DNA of 64,000 nt from Blautia liquoris. Lineage in GTDB: Bacteria > Bacillota > Clostridia > Lachnospirales > Lachnospiraceae. The number at the start of each line of letters is the position of its first letter. The first letter of the stretch is position 1. The stretch lies in the NCBI RefSeq assembly GCF_015159595.1, contig NZ_CP063304.1:2914001-2978000 (forward strand), in the 5' to 3' direction. Both the position numbers and the translations under genes were made by a program. Below, piece by piece: positions 9,308 through 16,397 of the stretch. A model generated the notes under the pieces. It was not told the origin of the DNA and did not search any database. It saw only the letters and a program-made list of their open reading frames with translations.

Positions 9308-9967
9308 TCAATGTAAAACATCTGACAAGTCACCACCATTCATTAGAGCATTTACTAACTCATCCGACTCCCGCTGCTCTTGATCTGAAACAGGCAGGGC
9401 ATGGATTTTCTTCATCTTTGTGTAGAATTGCCTCTGCTCTTTCGACATTTTTCCTGTCACCTTAATACTGCGATATCCCATGATCTTCACAAACTCACAA
9501 TCTTCTTTCAGCGATTTAAAAAGTGCATGAAATTTCCACCAGTGAAGATGCTGCACATCTTGGAGATCAATTCCATATTGCTCCATAAATGCAGCGTAGA
9601 TATACTCATCATCATAATCAAAGGAATAGATCTGCTGTACAGCACTAGTATCATTGTCTTCGTCTGATGCTCCCTCTCTATCTTCCTTGCTGTCTTCGCT
9701 CATATTAATCGTGTTCTCAGTATTTTTTTTTGATAGATCCTTTCCACACCGATAAAACCACAAAATCTTATCTATGGCTTGCATTGGATCTTTTGGGATT
9801 CTCGAATAGTACAACTGTAGAGCATTGATAATTTTTTCAGTATCTGATAGCTCATCGTCCCGCATCATCATCTCAAAAAGGACCGAAACACGGAAATCCG
9901 TGCGTATGGGATACTCTATTCCATCAACATCCACTGTCTTTGGCAGTGCATCTACTAAAAGATTCAT
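9308..9967 (-). CDS. tail assembly chaperone, bacteriophage Gp15 family
   Basis: 219 aa. The opening (DGIEYPIRTDFRVSVLFEMM) and the later segment (MEQYGIDLQDVQHLHWWKF) are the hallmarks of Gp15-like proteins encoded just before the tape measure. By position they are the equivalent of the second tail assembly chaperone (lambda gpT). The acidic middle (MSEDSKEDREGASDEDND) is variable. Its ATG overlaps the stop of the preceding chaperone gene (ATGA). No slippery frameshift site is needed because the ORFs are separately initiated. Confidence 0.8.
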   Translation of the reverse strand: MNLLVDALPKTVDVDGIEYPIRTDFRVSVLFEMMMRDDELSDTEKIINALQLYYSRIPKDPMQAIDKILWFYRCGKDLSKKNTENTINMSEDSKEDREGASDEDNDTSAVQQIYSFDYDDEYIYAAFMEQYGIDLQDVQHLHWWKFHALFKSLKEDCEFVKIMGYRSIKVTGKMSKEQRQFYTKMKKIHALPVSDQEQRESDELVNALMNGGDLSDVLH

Positions 9968-10377
9968 TTATGATAAGCAGAAACATTCCCATGACTCTTC
10001 TGGTGTTTCTGCTGATAACGCTTCTGATCCCGATTCGCTGCCCTCTGAGGAGAATATTTGTTGGTAATATTTTTGATTTCATTTCTAATATCCGTTGACA
10101 TCTGAGATGCCTGTCCGAATGCTTCCATCCGAATCTTTAAGTTGTTCTTTGAAGGAAATATTCTTTCAGAAGTGCCTTCCCCAAACAGCTCATTAAAAAA
10201 ATTATCTACATGCCGACATTGAATGCGCATTTGCTCTGAACTTGACAATCCTTCATATTGCGTGGGCTCTGCTATCTTATCTGATATCTCTTTATTGGAA
10301 TCCTCATACTTTTCCATATTGTCAGCATCCATAAGCTCCAACTCAAGTGTGATGCCATTGACTGTAATTTTACTCAT
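9964..10377 (-). CDS. tail assembly chaperone-like protein (DUF6673-type)
   Basis: 137 aa, beginning MSKITVNGITLELELMDADN, an opening typical of the short protein between major tail protein and Gp15 in Clostridia phages. The mid-region is helical, the C-terminus basic and His/Lys-rich (RDQKRYQQKHQKSHGN). By position it is the counterpart of lambda gpG, thought to coat the tape measure before tube assembly. Start and stop overlap both neighbours in ATGA junctions. Confidence 0.7.
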   Translation of the reverse strand: MSKITVNGITLELELMDADNMEKYEDSNKEISDKIAEPTQYEGLSSSEQMRIQCRHVDNFFNELFGEGTSERIFPSKNNLKIRMEAFGQASQMSTDIRNEIKNITNKYSPQRAANRDQKRYQQKHQKSHGNVSAYHK

Positions 10378-10430
10378 ATTTCACTATCCTCCTGTTCAAT
10401 ATCATCTTCATCCAATTCAGTGTCTTTCAT
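10374..10430 (-). CDS. possible 18-residue acidic leader ORF
   Basis: A mini-ORF, MKDTELDEDDIEQEDSEI, starts after the major tail gene and ends in an ATGA overlap with the next gene. Ten of 18 residues are Asp/Glu. There is no strong ribosome site. The exact overlap suggests it could couple translation into the chaperone gene; it may equally be a chance frame. Confidence 0.3.
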   Translation of the reverse strand: MKDTELDEDDIEQEDSEI

Positions 10431-10446
10431 GGTCTCTGATCCCATT

Positions 10447-10491
10447 CCCCGGCCAGCAATTGACTGTTGCGCCGGGGGTGTTATTCCCCCG
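10447..10491 (-). other. two overlapping hairpins at the major tail gene stop codon
   Basis: Bases 10473-10491 form CGGGGG/CCCCCG with the TAA stop (10481-10483) in the loop. Bases 10447-10477 can instead form a longer stem (CCCCGGC/GCCGGGG plus an inner CAGCA/TGTTG stem). The two share the G-run and cannot form together. Neither is followed by a U-run, so neither is a classic terminator. An mRNA-stability or translation-coupling role is possible. Confidence 0.55.
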
Positions 10492-10981
10492 ACGTTTCAG
10501 CAGTAAATTCTTTTGCAGTTGTATCAAATGTTCCTAGTACAGGATCTCCAACCGCATTCAGGTTTCCAGATATAACCATCTTGTTCTCGCCCTCGAAAGT
10601 AGAGACTTCCACCGAAACATTAAACTTTCTGGCCGCAAATTTATTGCCGGATGTGCCGTCTTTGTTCCAAAGTTCCACACGGACATACTCAAATTCTGCA
10701 TCGCTGCCTACCAGATGATTCCTACCCACCTTATAAATCGCATCAATTGCCTTTTCATCCTGAATCTGCTCTGCTTCAAACGGAAAAGTTGTTTCATAAC
10801 TGATAACGCTGGAAGAGGAGCTAACCTCATTGACATATTTTACTGATTCTGACTGTGCTCCAGGCTCTTCATCTAGCGTTGTAAACCCTGCGCCCATGAG
10901 AACAAAGTCTGCAGTATCCTCCGTACCAACATTTAAGTAATCTGCGTATTGATGTCTTCTAATGACATTCTTTTTTTGCAT
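10481..10981 (-). CDS. major tail protein (tail tube)
   Basis: 166 aa. The sequence (RRHQYADYLNVGTEDTADFVLMGAGFTTLDEEPGAQ...) and its size match Firmicutes siphovirus tail tube proteins, and it lies between the head-tail joining genes and tail chaperones. About 60 percent is predicted beta strand. It ends TAETSGE, with the stop in the loop of a GC-rich hairpin, an arrangement also seen at the major capsid gene. The start has an AGGAGG about 10 bp upstream. Confidence 0.8.
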   Translation of the reverse strand: MQKKNVIRRHQYADYLNVGTEDTADFVLMGAGFTTLDEEPGAQSESVKYVNEVSSSSSVISYETTFPFEAEQIQDEKAIDAIYKVGRNHLVGSDAEFEYVRVELWNKDGTSGNKFAARKFNVSVEVSTFEGENKMVISGNLNAVGDPVLGTFDTTAKEFTAETSGE

Positions 10982-10985
10982 ATAT

Positions 10986-11411
10986 CTATACCTCCTTATA
11001 ATAAGTTAGTCTTAATTGTATCGTATAACGTGCATTTCTTGCCGATCCATCAAACAGATAACCGGGTGATAATACTTCAATATCCTCCGGATAACATTTG
11101 TCCGGCATATCCGGATAGATCTGTTTCCTATTGTTCGATCGGATCCAGTCAGCAAACGTTTCATAGAATGCACTATTCTGTATATTCTGGAGCCGATCCA
11201 TCCCATAGAACTCCCGGCTTCCAAAAGAAAAGAGATACTGCATCTCAGCATCTCCATTCACATATTGCTTAATGACCGGATCGAAGATACTTGTCTCAAT
11301 CAAGTATTCAATTGCCTGATCCCCGATAGCATCCACTCGCAGAACACCATCTTTCAATAGAGGGCATGTCATAATATAGTCTGTAATGCCTTGTATAACA
11401 GAATCAGTCAC
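10986..11411 (-). CDS. tail terminator / minor capsid-type protein (Minor_capsid_3-like)
   Basis: About 141 aa from the GTG at 11411, preserving GGGAGG 8 bp upstream. An in-frame ATG at 11441 would overlap the previous gene by 26 bp and lacks a ribosome site. Sequence TDSVIQGITDYIMTCPLLKD and ENYGSREFYGMDRLQN-like segments fit the small proteins just before the major tail gene. They cap the tail tube at the head end. Family naming is from position and general resemblance. Confidence 0.65.
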   Translation of the reverse strand: MTDSVIQGITDYIMTCPLLKDGVLRVDAIGDQAIEYLIETSIFDPVIKQYVNGDAEMQYLFSFGSREFYGMDRLQNIQNSAFYETFADWIRSNNRKQIYPDMPDKCYPEDIEVLSPGYLFDGSARNARYTIQLRLTYYKEV

Positions 11412-11415
11412 ATGA

Positions 11416-11799
11416 TCATCCTCCCATCTTCTTTGCCCCATTCAGGATATCTTTCTTCTCAGCAATTTTCATACGCTCAAACCATTTTGCACCTCTGTTA
11501 GCATCGTAGGATCTTGATTCAGACGTTTCATAATACTGCCTTCTGGCATAAGGAACAATGTATTCCACCTCACCACTTCCAACTGTTGTGCCGAGAACTC
11601 CTGATTTCTCCAAAGTTCCGGTCTGAAATGGAACCCTGGGGCTACATCTACGGAGGACCTCATTGTCGATAAATTTCTGTTGTCTCGAGAACTTCTGATT
11701 ACGATCAGATCCAAAAGAAGGATCCCATGCAAGAGATGCCTTCCCGTTTTTATTCACGGAAATAGATCCTTTGGGAGTCTTTATTGGTTTAAAAGCCAT
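11416..11799 (-). CDS. head-tail joining / minor capsid protein (Minor_capsid_2-like)
   Basis: 127 aa from the ATG at 11799 (AGGAGG 6-8 bp upstream), whose A overlaps the upstream stop. Basic N-terminus (KPIKTPKGSISVNKNGKA) and a central PFQTGTLEKSGVLGTTVGSGEVEYIVPYARRQYYE segment. This 'tgtL..s......g.i.y..pYA..qYye' pattern is shared by HK97-gp10-like joining proteins. Expected to sit at the neck between portal and tail. Confidence 0.75.
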   Translation of the reverse strand: MAFKPIKTPKGSISVNKNGKASLAWDPSFGSDRNQKFSRQQKFIDNEVLRRCSPRVPFQTGTLEKSGVLGTTVGSGEVEYIVPYARRQYYETSESRSYDANRGAKWFERMKIAEKKDILNGAKKMGG

Positions 11800-12221
11800 C
11801 ACATACCTCCTATTCTCCAGTGTTTAATGGCAGCACTTCCACGGCTTGTGTTGTCGGCATATTCCTTAACTGTAATATATCCTCCAGGATAGGCCCTTAG
11901 TTGTTCCATGTTTTGTATTCGCTCTTCTGGATGCCCGCGAATGATATAACAACCCTTTTGCAGTGTCCAATGTTTTCTTACCTCATCATCTGTAAGCGCT
12001 TTAAACTCCTCTTCTGGAACATAGCTTTTTCCTTCTTCTATATCTGCGCTGATAGGAATACGAATCTTAAATGTAAGTTTTTCTTTCCTCTGTCCTCCGT
12101 CTCCATTCGTCCCATATGCAGCATAAAGGGAAACACCATTTATGTTTGTCTGTGTGAACGCTTCCAGCCGATCAGCATCAACTCTTACATTAAAGATTGT
12201 TATATCCGCATTTACAATCAC
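11799..12221 (-). CDS. head-tail joining protein (DUF6751-like)
   Basis: 140 aa, beginning MIVNADITIFNVRVDADRLE. The rest is beta-rich with LTFKIRIPISADIEEGKSYV and a C-terminal GGYITVKEYADNTSRGSAAIKHWRIGG. Proteins of this type lie between the head-tail connector and the gp10-like protein in Lachnospiraceae prophages and probably form the neck stopper. It overlaps the upstream gene by 32 bp and the downstream gene by one base, so translation is likely coupled. Confidence 0.65.
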   Translation of the reverse strand: MIVNADITIFNVRVDADRLEAFTQTNINGVSLYAAYGTNGDGGQRKEKLTFKIRIPISADIEEGKSYVPEEEFKALTDDEVRKHWTLQKGCYIIRGHPEERIQNMEQLRAYPGGYITVKEYADNTSRGSAAIKHWRIGGM

Positions 12222-12600
12222 AGTTTTTCACCCCTAAATATAAAAGTCCAGTTCGTGACAAATACTTTCGAATCGTTCCATAAACCTTCCCCCCAAGTGT
12301 TCCCATTGATGAATTTCCATTTTCAGAAGCGTAAGTGACGCTGTAACCGTCTGAATTCTCAGCCTGCACGTCCTTGCCTCCATGAGACTCACGGTTCTTC
12401 GCATCCTGATAAATCAGTTCAGAAACCTCACACAGACAAAGCTTTACAAGGTCCTCCTGATTGGCATCTTGTATCTCCTGATGCACCAATTGTGATAAGT
12501 AAATGTTTGCTTTCATAACGGGTTGAATTAGAGCTTTCTGATCTGGAATGATCCCTCCAAAATACCTGTCTTTGTAAAAAGTATAATCAATGTCAATCAT
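12190..12600 (-). CDS. head-tail connector protein (gp6/Minor_capsid_1-like)
   Basis: 136 aa, beginning MIDIDYTFYKDRYFGGIIPD. It is mostly helical in the first 75 residues, followed by SDGYSVTYASENG and a Cys-rich end (NCDCKCGYNNL). Size, helical N-half and position immediately after the major capsid gene fit the adaptor ring that binds beneath the portal. The C-terminal C-x-C-x-C cluster is unusual for the family. Confidence 0.65.
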   Translation of the reverse strand: MIDIDYTFYKDRYFGGIIPDQKALIQPVMKANIYLSQLVHQEIQDANQEDLVKLCLCEVSELIYQDAKNRESHGGKDVQAENSDGYSVTYASENGNSSMGTLGGKVYGTIRKYLSRTGLLYLGVKNCDCKCGYNNL

Positions 12601-12668
12601 TTACTCACCACCCGTCTTTTACCTTTAGATGTGGAAGCCACTTTAATTGTAACCCCCTTACCCGACAT
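12597..12668 (-). CDS. possible 23-residue basic mini-ORF after the capsid gene
   Basis: An ORF beginning MSGKGVTIKVASTSKGKRRV lies in the 97-bp gap between capsid and connector and ends in an ATGA overlap with the connector start. Six Lys and two Arg in 23 residues. No strong ribosome site. It could be a coupling peptide, the remnant of the small lysine-rich gene often found here, or chance. Confidence 0.3.
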   Translation of the reverse strand: MSGKGVTIKVASTSKGKRRVVSK

Positions 12669-12689
12669 AGATTCTTTACCGGAGTCGGG

Positions 12690-12708
12690 CGGGGGAATTA
12701 TTCCCCCG
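12690..12708 (-). other. hairpin at the major capsid gene stop codon
   Basis: The 19-bp near-perfect palindrome CGGGGGAATTATTCCCCCG has the TAA stop (12698-12700) at its centre. There is no U-run. It matches the hairpin at the major tail gene stop in core sequence and in placement relative to the stop. Confidence 0.65.
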
Positions 12709-13684
12709 ACGCTGTTTTCAGGATGGAAAAGGGACATCTTTTCGCCATATCTGACTGTACAGAATTAATTGGATTCGGAATCTCCCAACCGAGACGCATA
12801 ACCGCACGCAGAGCAACCATGTCCTGTTGCATAAGGTTATAAGCAATGCTTCCGTCAGTATTTTGCACAATGCCCTCTGTAAACAACGTAAATGTAATAT
12901 CCTGTCGGAACGCATACACAAGTTGGCTGAAGTCACCGGAGATCATCAATGCCTGTGTCTTGTCGAACGCTCCGTTGTTTGGGAACGTCATGGAAGAGCC
13001 ATCCAGGCTGTACGATGTACCACCCTGCAGATCAGACTTGAAAATCGGCTGTCCTGTGGTATCTTTTAATCCTCTTAATTTCGAACGCATAGTGATATCT
13101 GCCATGTGCCCAGTTACGAAGAATCCGGACTCCTCAACTTTGGCAATTACGCCATCCTCGCCCATGATGCTGTCGTAGAGATCATCTCCCAGAGTCACTA
13201 CACTGCCTGCCGTTGTTGCAGTAGGAACGACAGCAGCTCTCCAGGAATCCGGTTTGTTTACGCCAAAGAGTACAGCGCCGTCGATAACCTTTCCGAATGC
13301 TTCAACGATCCTCGGTCTTACCTCTCCCCAGATATCATAATCGGAATCATCCAGTACTGCTTCTGGAATAGGAACGATAACAGCGATTTCCTCAGCTGTG
13401 ATCATTTTCTTGTCCCATGCCATTTTCGTAGTTTTCTTCTGTCCACTATCTCCATTTACGAAGTAAGCAAGTGGCAGCATGTCCAGTACGGGCATTCTAT
13501 AAGTCTTACTGGACATATTCGCCAGTTTACGTCCCTGAGAGAGTACTGCAGACTGTGTTACCACGCCCTGGATAATCTCTCTCGCTCTTTCCTCAGGAAT
13601 GAGAGCATCAGCTCCTGTTCTGTCAATAATGTTTGTATCGTCCTCAAACATCTCTAAGTTCATTCTTTTTCTATTTCTATTCAT
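12698..13684 (-). CDS. major capsid protein (HK97-fold Phage_capsid family)
   Basis: 328 aa. Motifs YRMPVLDMLPLAYFV, ITAEEIAVIVPIPEAVLDDS and VRPRIVEAFGKVIDGAVLFG are typical of HK97-fold capsid proteins. It forms the icosahedral shell. Its N-terminus, RKRMNLEMFED, is shared with the scaffold (RKRMNLQLFED) and resembles the K-L-N-L-Q-x-F-A site cut by Prp proteases. A Prp-like gene lies 0.7 kb upstream. The C-terminus is TASGE with the stop inside a hairpin. Confidence 0.9.
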   Translation of the reverse strand: MNRNRKRMNLEMFEDDTNIIDRTGADALIPEERAREIIQGVVTQSAVLSQGRKLANMSSKTYRMPVLDMLPLAYFVNGDSGQKKTTKMAWDKKMITAEEIAVIVPIPEAVLDDSDYDIWGEVRPRIVEAFGKVIDGAVLFGVNKPDSWRAAVVPTATTAGSVVTLGDDLYDSIMGEDGVIAKVEESGFFVTGHMADITMRSKLRGLKDTTGQPIFKSDLQGGTSYSLDGSSMTFPNNGAFDKTQALMISGDFSQLVYAFRQDITFTLFTEGIVQNTDGSIAYNLMQQDMVALRAVMRLGWEIPNPINSVQSDMAKRCPFSILKTASGE

Positions 13685-13691
13685 TATTTAC

Positions 13692-14279
13692 CTACTTTCC
13701 TGCAGCTTTACGAATGGCCGCATTAATTGAATCATTGGCGTTTTCAGCTCCTTCGGCTCCGCCCGACTGGGTTCCGGTGCTCACTCTATAAGTACCCTGC
13801 CCCGTAAACTTCGGGTTTTCCTTAAGAAACTGTTCTGCCGCTTTAGTAAAATCTGTTTTGTCATTTACCAGCTTCGAGACTTTGAACATGATATAGTCCA
13901 TATCATCAGCCTTTACGCCCTTGCCGGATAAGATTTTTTCGTTCTTCATCTGTACAAGTTCTTTCCGCGCATCGTCACGCTCCTGCTCGATTGCAGAGAC
14001 ATTTGGCTGACTGGCGGCTTTCTTGTCCTTGTAATCTTTCAGTGCTTTACTGACTTCATCCTCCGACATACCCTGCTGCTGAAAGTAAGATTTAAGAGCT
14101 GATTTTTCCGCTCTGTCCGCTCTTGCATTCGCAATCTCTTCCGCCTGCTCAAAACTGTAAGCGCCATTTCCTCCGGCATTTCCTTGGCCGCCGTTGCCAT
14201 TCCCGGTATTTGAGCCCTGTCCTGCAGAGCCAGCTCCTGCGCCGTCCTCAAAGAGCTGTAAGTTCATTCTTTTTCGCAT
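13692..14279 (-). CDS. capsid scaffold protein (phage minor structural GP20-like)
   Basis: 195 aa. N-terminal RKRMNLQLFED, then a Gly/Asn/Gln-rich linker (residues 13-40). A charged coiled coil follows (EQAEEIANARADRAEKSALKSYF, then AIEQERDDARKELVQMKNE), ending in NDSINAAIRKAAGK, which contains the RKA-type helix common at GP20 C-termini. Scaffold guides procapsid assembly and is lost before DNA packaging. Strong GGAGG ribosome site. It directly precedes the capsid gene. Confidence 0.88.
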   Translation of the reverse strand: MRKRMNLQLFEDGAGAGSAGQGSNTGNGNGGQGNAGGNGAYSFEQAEEIANARADRAEKSALKSYFQQQGMSEDEVSKALKDYKDKKAASQPNVSAIEQERDDARKELVQMKNEKILSGKGVKADDMDYIMFKVSKLVNDKTDFTKAAEQFLKENPKFTGQGTYRVSTGTQSGGAEGAENANDSINAAIRKAAGK

Positions 14280-14340
14280 TTCTTACCTCCATAATGAGTG
14301 TTTTCCGGTGCTTTTAATGCCTTCACGTTTTGGGCAAAAT

Positions 14341-14362
14341 AAAAGAGATGCAGCGCACCTCT
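14341..14362 (-). terminator. intrinsic terminator downstream of the Prp-like gene
   Basis: On the - strand, AGAGGTG / CATCTCT pair around a 5-base loop and are followed by TTTTATTTT. It lies between the Prp-like gene and the scaffold gene, inside an otherwise continuous late operon. Confidence 0.65.
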
Positions 14363-14637
14363 TAAATCTCATAAATAATTTTCACATTATTCGAATTGTC
14401 ATACTGGATATCCTCAAGCGCTGCTTTCATTGCCTTGAACAGGCTGCTGTTCATTGTGACTTCATCTATATCCCACATTCGCAGGTGTCCATCACCACAG
14501 TACACGCTCCCCAGCCGGTTATCTTCTAAGTAGTTTGCAGCCATTTGGCTGATTGCTGATATCCCGTGGCACACAATGGGGTTTCCAGCGTGTCCACTTA
14601 TGCTGATTTCGTTTTTCTTATACACAATCGTTGTCAT
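14362..14637 (-). CDS. phage Prp-like cysteine protease
   Basis: 91 aa from the ATG at 14637 (GGAGG 6 bp upstream; an upstream in-frame ATG at 14667 lacks a site). Residues 14-30 (SGHAGNPIVCHGISAIS) match the Prp signature, with catalytic His16 and Cys23 followed by a helix. The His-Cys spacing is shorter than in S. aureus Prp. Host Prp removes an N-terminal peptide from ribosomal protein L27 and, for phage 80alpha, from capsid and scaffold. Here the scaffold and capsid genes immediately downstream carry similar N-terminal motifs, suggesting the phage brings its own procapsid processing enzyme. Terminators flank the gene on both sides. Confidence 0.8.
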   Translation of the reverse strand: MTTIVYKKNEISISGHAGNPIVCHGISAISQMAANYLEDNRLGSVYCGDGHLRMWDIDEVTMNSSLFKAMKAALEDIQYDNSNNVKIIYEI

Positions 14638-14655
14638 ACTACCTCCAAAAGAGCA

Positions 14656-14690
14656 TAAAAATACCACTCATCCCGAAGAACGAATGGTAT
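14656..14690 (-). terminator. intrinsic terminator upstream of the Prp-like gene
   Basis: On the - strand ATACCATTCG and its near-complement ending GGTAT form a stem of about 10 bp, closed by a TTCTTCGGGA loop and followed by TTTTTAT. It begins at the stop of the small Cys-containing gene. Confidence 0.7.
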
Positions 14691-14869
14691 CAATAATAAT
14701 TATGCCATTTACAGTTTTTACAGATTTCCCTCCAATCTTTCTTTTGCTTAAATTTCAAAGGCATCCCCTTTTCTGATAGCATCTCATCTACTATATCCCG
14801 GTTCTCAATGCAATCAATATCTTCTATCTCCTCATCTACCAAGGGGCATAAGATTAAGTGATCATTCAC
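14690..14869 (-). CDS. small phage protein with CxxC motif
   Basis: 59 aa, starting at GTG (14867-14869) inside the last codons of the minor head gene and ending at the terminator stem. It begins MNDHLILCPLVDEEIEDIDC, is acidic in its first half, and ends KDWREICKNCKWHNYY, with a C-K-N-C pair that could bind metal. The 8-bp overlap with the minor head gene indicates translational coupling. No known function; similar short proteins are often found at this place in Clostridia phages. Confidence 0.65.
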   Translation of the reverse strand: MNDHLILCPLVDEEIEDIDCIENRDIVDEMLSEKGMPLKFKQKKDWREICKNCKWHNYY

Positions 14870-16391
14870 TATTTAACACCTCCATCACTCGTTTCACTAC
14901 TTTTGTAAATTCATCTGGCTTATAAGCTGTTCGTATTTGAAGATTATTTTTGTTTACGTATGCAACACCTTCTGTACTGTAATACCTTTCAAATCTACCC
15001 TTCCATACAGTTTCTGAAAACCTTGCATTTTGAATAAACGATTTTGCCTCTTCAAATGTTACTTTATGACCTCTCTCACCGTTAATGTGCGCATCGTCAA
15101 AAGTAAGTGATTTCATATCAATCTTTGCAGGTGTGGTATTTATTTTTCCTTTCAGCCCTGCCTCTTTCAGCTTTTCCTTTAGTATAACATTTTGTCGTTC
15201 TTTTACAATGGTTTTTTGATATGTACTTTTCCCTGGAGCAACCCTTCCGAGCCCATCCATATATACCCGCTCCATTTGTTCTGGGATCTTCATCTTTTTG
15301 GAAAAACCTTGGTATTGTTTCAGCGTATGAAGATATCTGGTCTTCGCAGAATTTATAGCCTCTTGCTCTGCACCACCAGCCTGTAATTGCTTCACCTTTG
15401 CTCTTTGCGCACGCATCTGTGTTTCCATCTGGCGCTGTGCTTGTGCTGCCTGATATGCGTTGTACTCCTTGCCCTTGTAGGTATGCGTCTGGGCTTCCTT
15501 CTCTTCCAACTCTCGTAGTTCTCCGGCCGTGTAATTCGGAACTGAGACTCCTTCAATGAAAGCATAATAGCTATGTCTGCAATTGGCACCGCATAACCCT
15601 CCGACATCACCGAGGCCGCACACTAATTCAAGTTCGTTTCGATTATATATTTTTCCGCCCCACCAGTGCGTAGGTCTATGCCCCGCGTGCCATGTAACCT
15701 CGTATTTATCTGTTCCTAAGTCTTTCGCCACCTGCTCATTGATCTGTGCCGACAACTGGGATACTCCTGTCATTACCGCCCTGCGTGCCGCTACAGGTAC
15801 CCTGTTATTCCATCCGCTGGCATAATTGACAGAACGGATACCGGAATCAGCCATCTCCTTTACTACACGTCTCAGAACTGTATTGTAATCAAAAGCACCG
15901 GTTACAATATCCATGCATGCCCTGTCTAAATATCGTTGATAGTACTCTGATAGTGGAGTAAAAGCTTTCTTTCCACCACCTATACTAACGGACATTCCCA
16001 TAGACCGAGTGATGTTTGCTATATCTCCCTTCGTCTGCCTGATGATCGCCTGTCCCCACTGCTGTATTAAATCATTGTCTGCGAGAGGAATAAACTGCCG
16101 GTTGATCTGCTCATAGGCATCCCGATATCTCACATATTCCCAGTTTGCCACCTTATCATATAGCTCCCATATCTCCGGATCACTGGCATCCAGCAGTCGT
16201 TTTATCTCTTGCTCGATAAACTCTGTACTGTTCCCTAAGATCTCAAGCTTATGGATCTGATAATCCGCCGAACTTGTAATCTCTCCAGTCTTTCTGATCC
16301 GGCGAACCACATCGCTGAATATTCGATCCTGTAAATCATAAAACAGCTTTTCAATCTGTATGGGAAGGTGCCCCTTTTGTTCAGGTGTCAT
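14862..16391 (-). CDS. minor head protein with C-terminal nuclease-like (BECR-type) domain
   Basis: 509 aa. Residues 1-300 are the Phage_min_cap2/Mu-F-like minor head protein. They include YQRYLDRACMDIVTGAFDYNT, RAVMTGVSQLSAQINEQ and the WHAGHRPTHWWGG...C...GANCRHS region with possible metal ligands. A linker is followed by about 85 C-terminal residues (SLTFDDAHINGERGHKVTFE...ARFSETVWKGRFERYYSTEG...NLQIRTAYKPDEF). These resemble the phage Barnase-EndoU-ColicinE5/D-RelE-like (PBECR) nuclease domains found at the end of such proteins. A few copies sit inside the head and may be delivered with DNA. Strong GGAGG site. Confidence 0.8.
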   Translation of the reverse strand: MTPEQKGHLPIQIEKLFYDLQDRIFSDVVRRIRKTGEITSSADYQIHKLEILGNSTEFIEQEIKRLLDASDPEIWELYDKVANWEYVRYRDAYEQINRQFIPLADNDLIQQWGQAIIRQTKGDIANITRSMGMSVSIGGGKKAFTPLSEYYQRYLDRACMDIVTGAFDYNTVLRRVVKEMADSGIRSVNYASGWNNRVPVAARRAVMTGVSQLSAQINEQVAKDLGTDKYEVTWHAGHRPTHWWGGKIYNRNELELVCGLGDVGGLCGANCRHSYYAFIEGVSVPNYTAGELRELEEKEAQTHTYKGKEYNAYQAAQAQRQMETQMRAQRAKVKQLQAGGAEQEAINSAKTRYLHTLKQYQGFSKKMKIPEQMERVYMDGLGRVAPGKSTYQKTIVKERQNVILKEKLKEAGLKGKINTTPAKIDMKSLTFDDAHINGERGHKVTFEEAKSFIQNARFSETVWKGRFERYYSTEGVAYVNKNNLQIRTAYKPDEFTKVVKRVMEVLNSE

Positions 16392-16397
16392 GTCTTA

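Noticed and set aside
9308-10377. Programmed frameshift between the two tail chaperones
   Set aside because: The two genes are in separate frames joined by an ATGA overlap with their own starts, and no slippery heptamer with a following structure was found.
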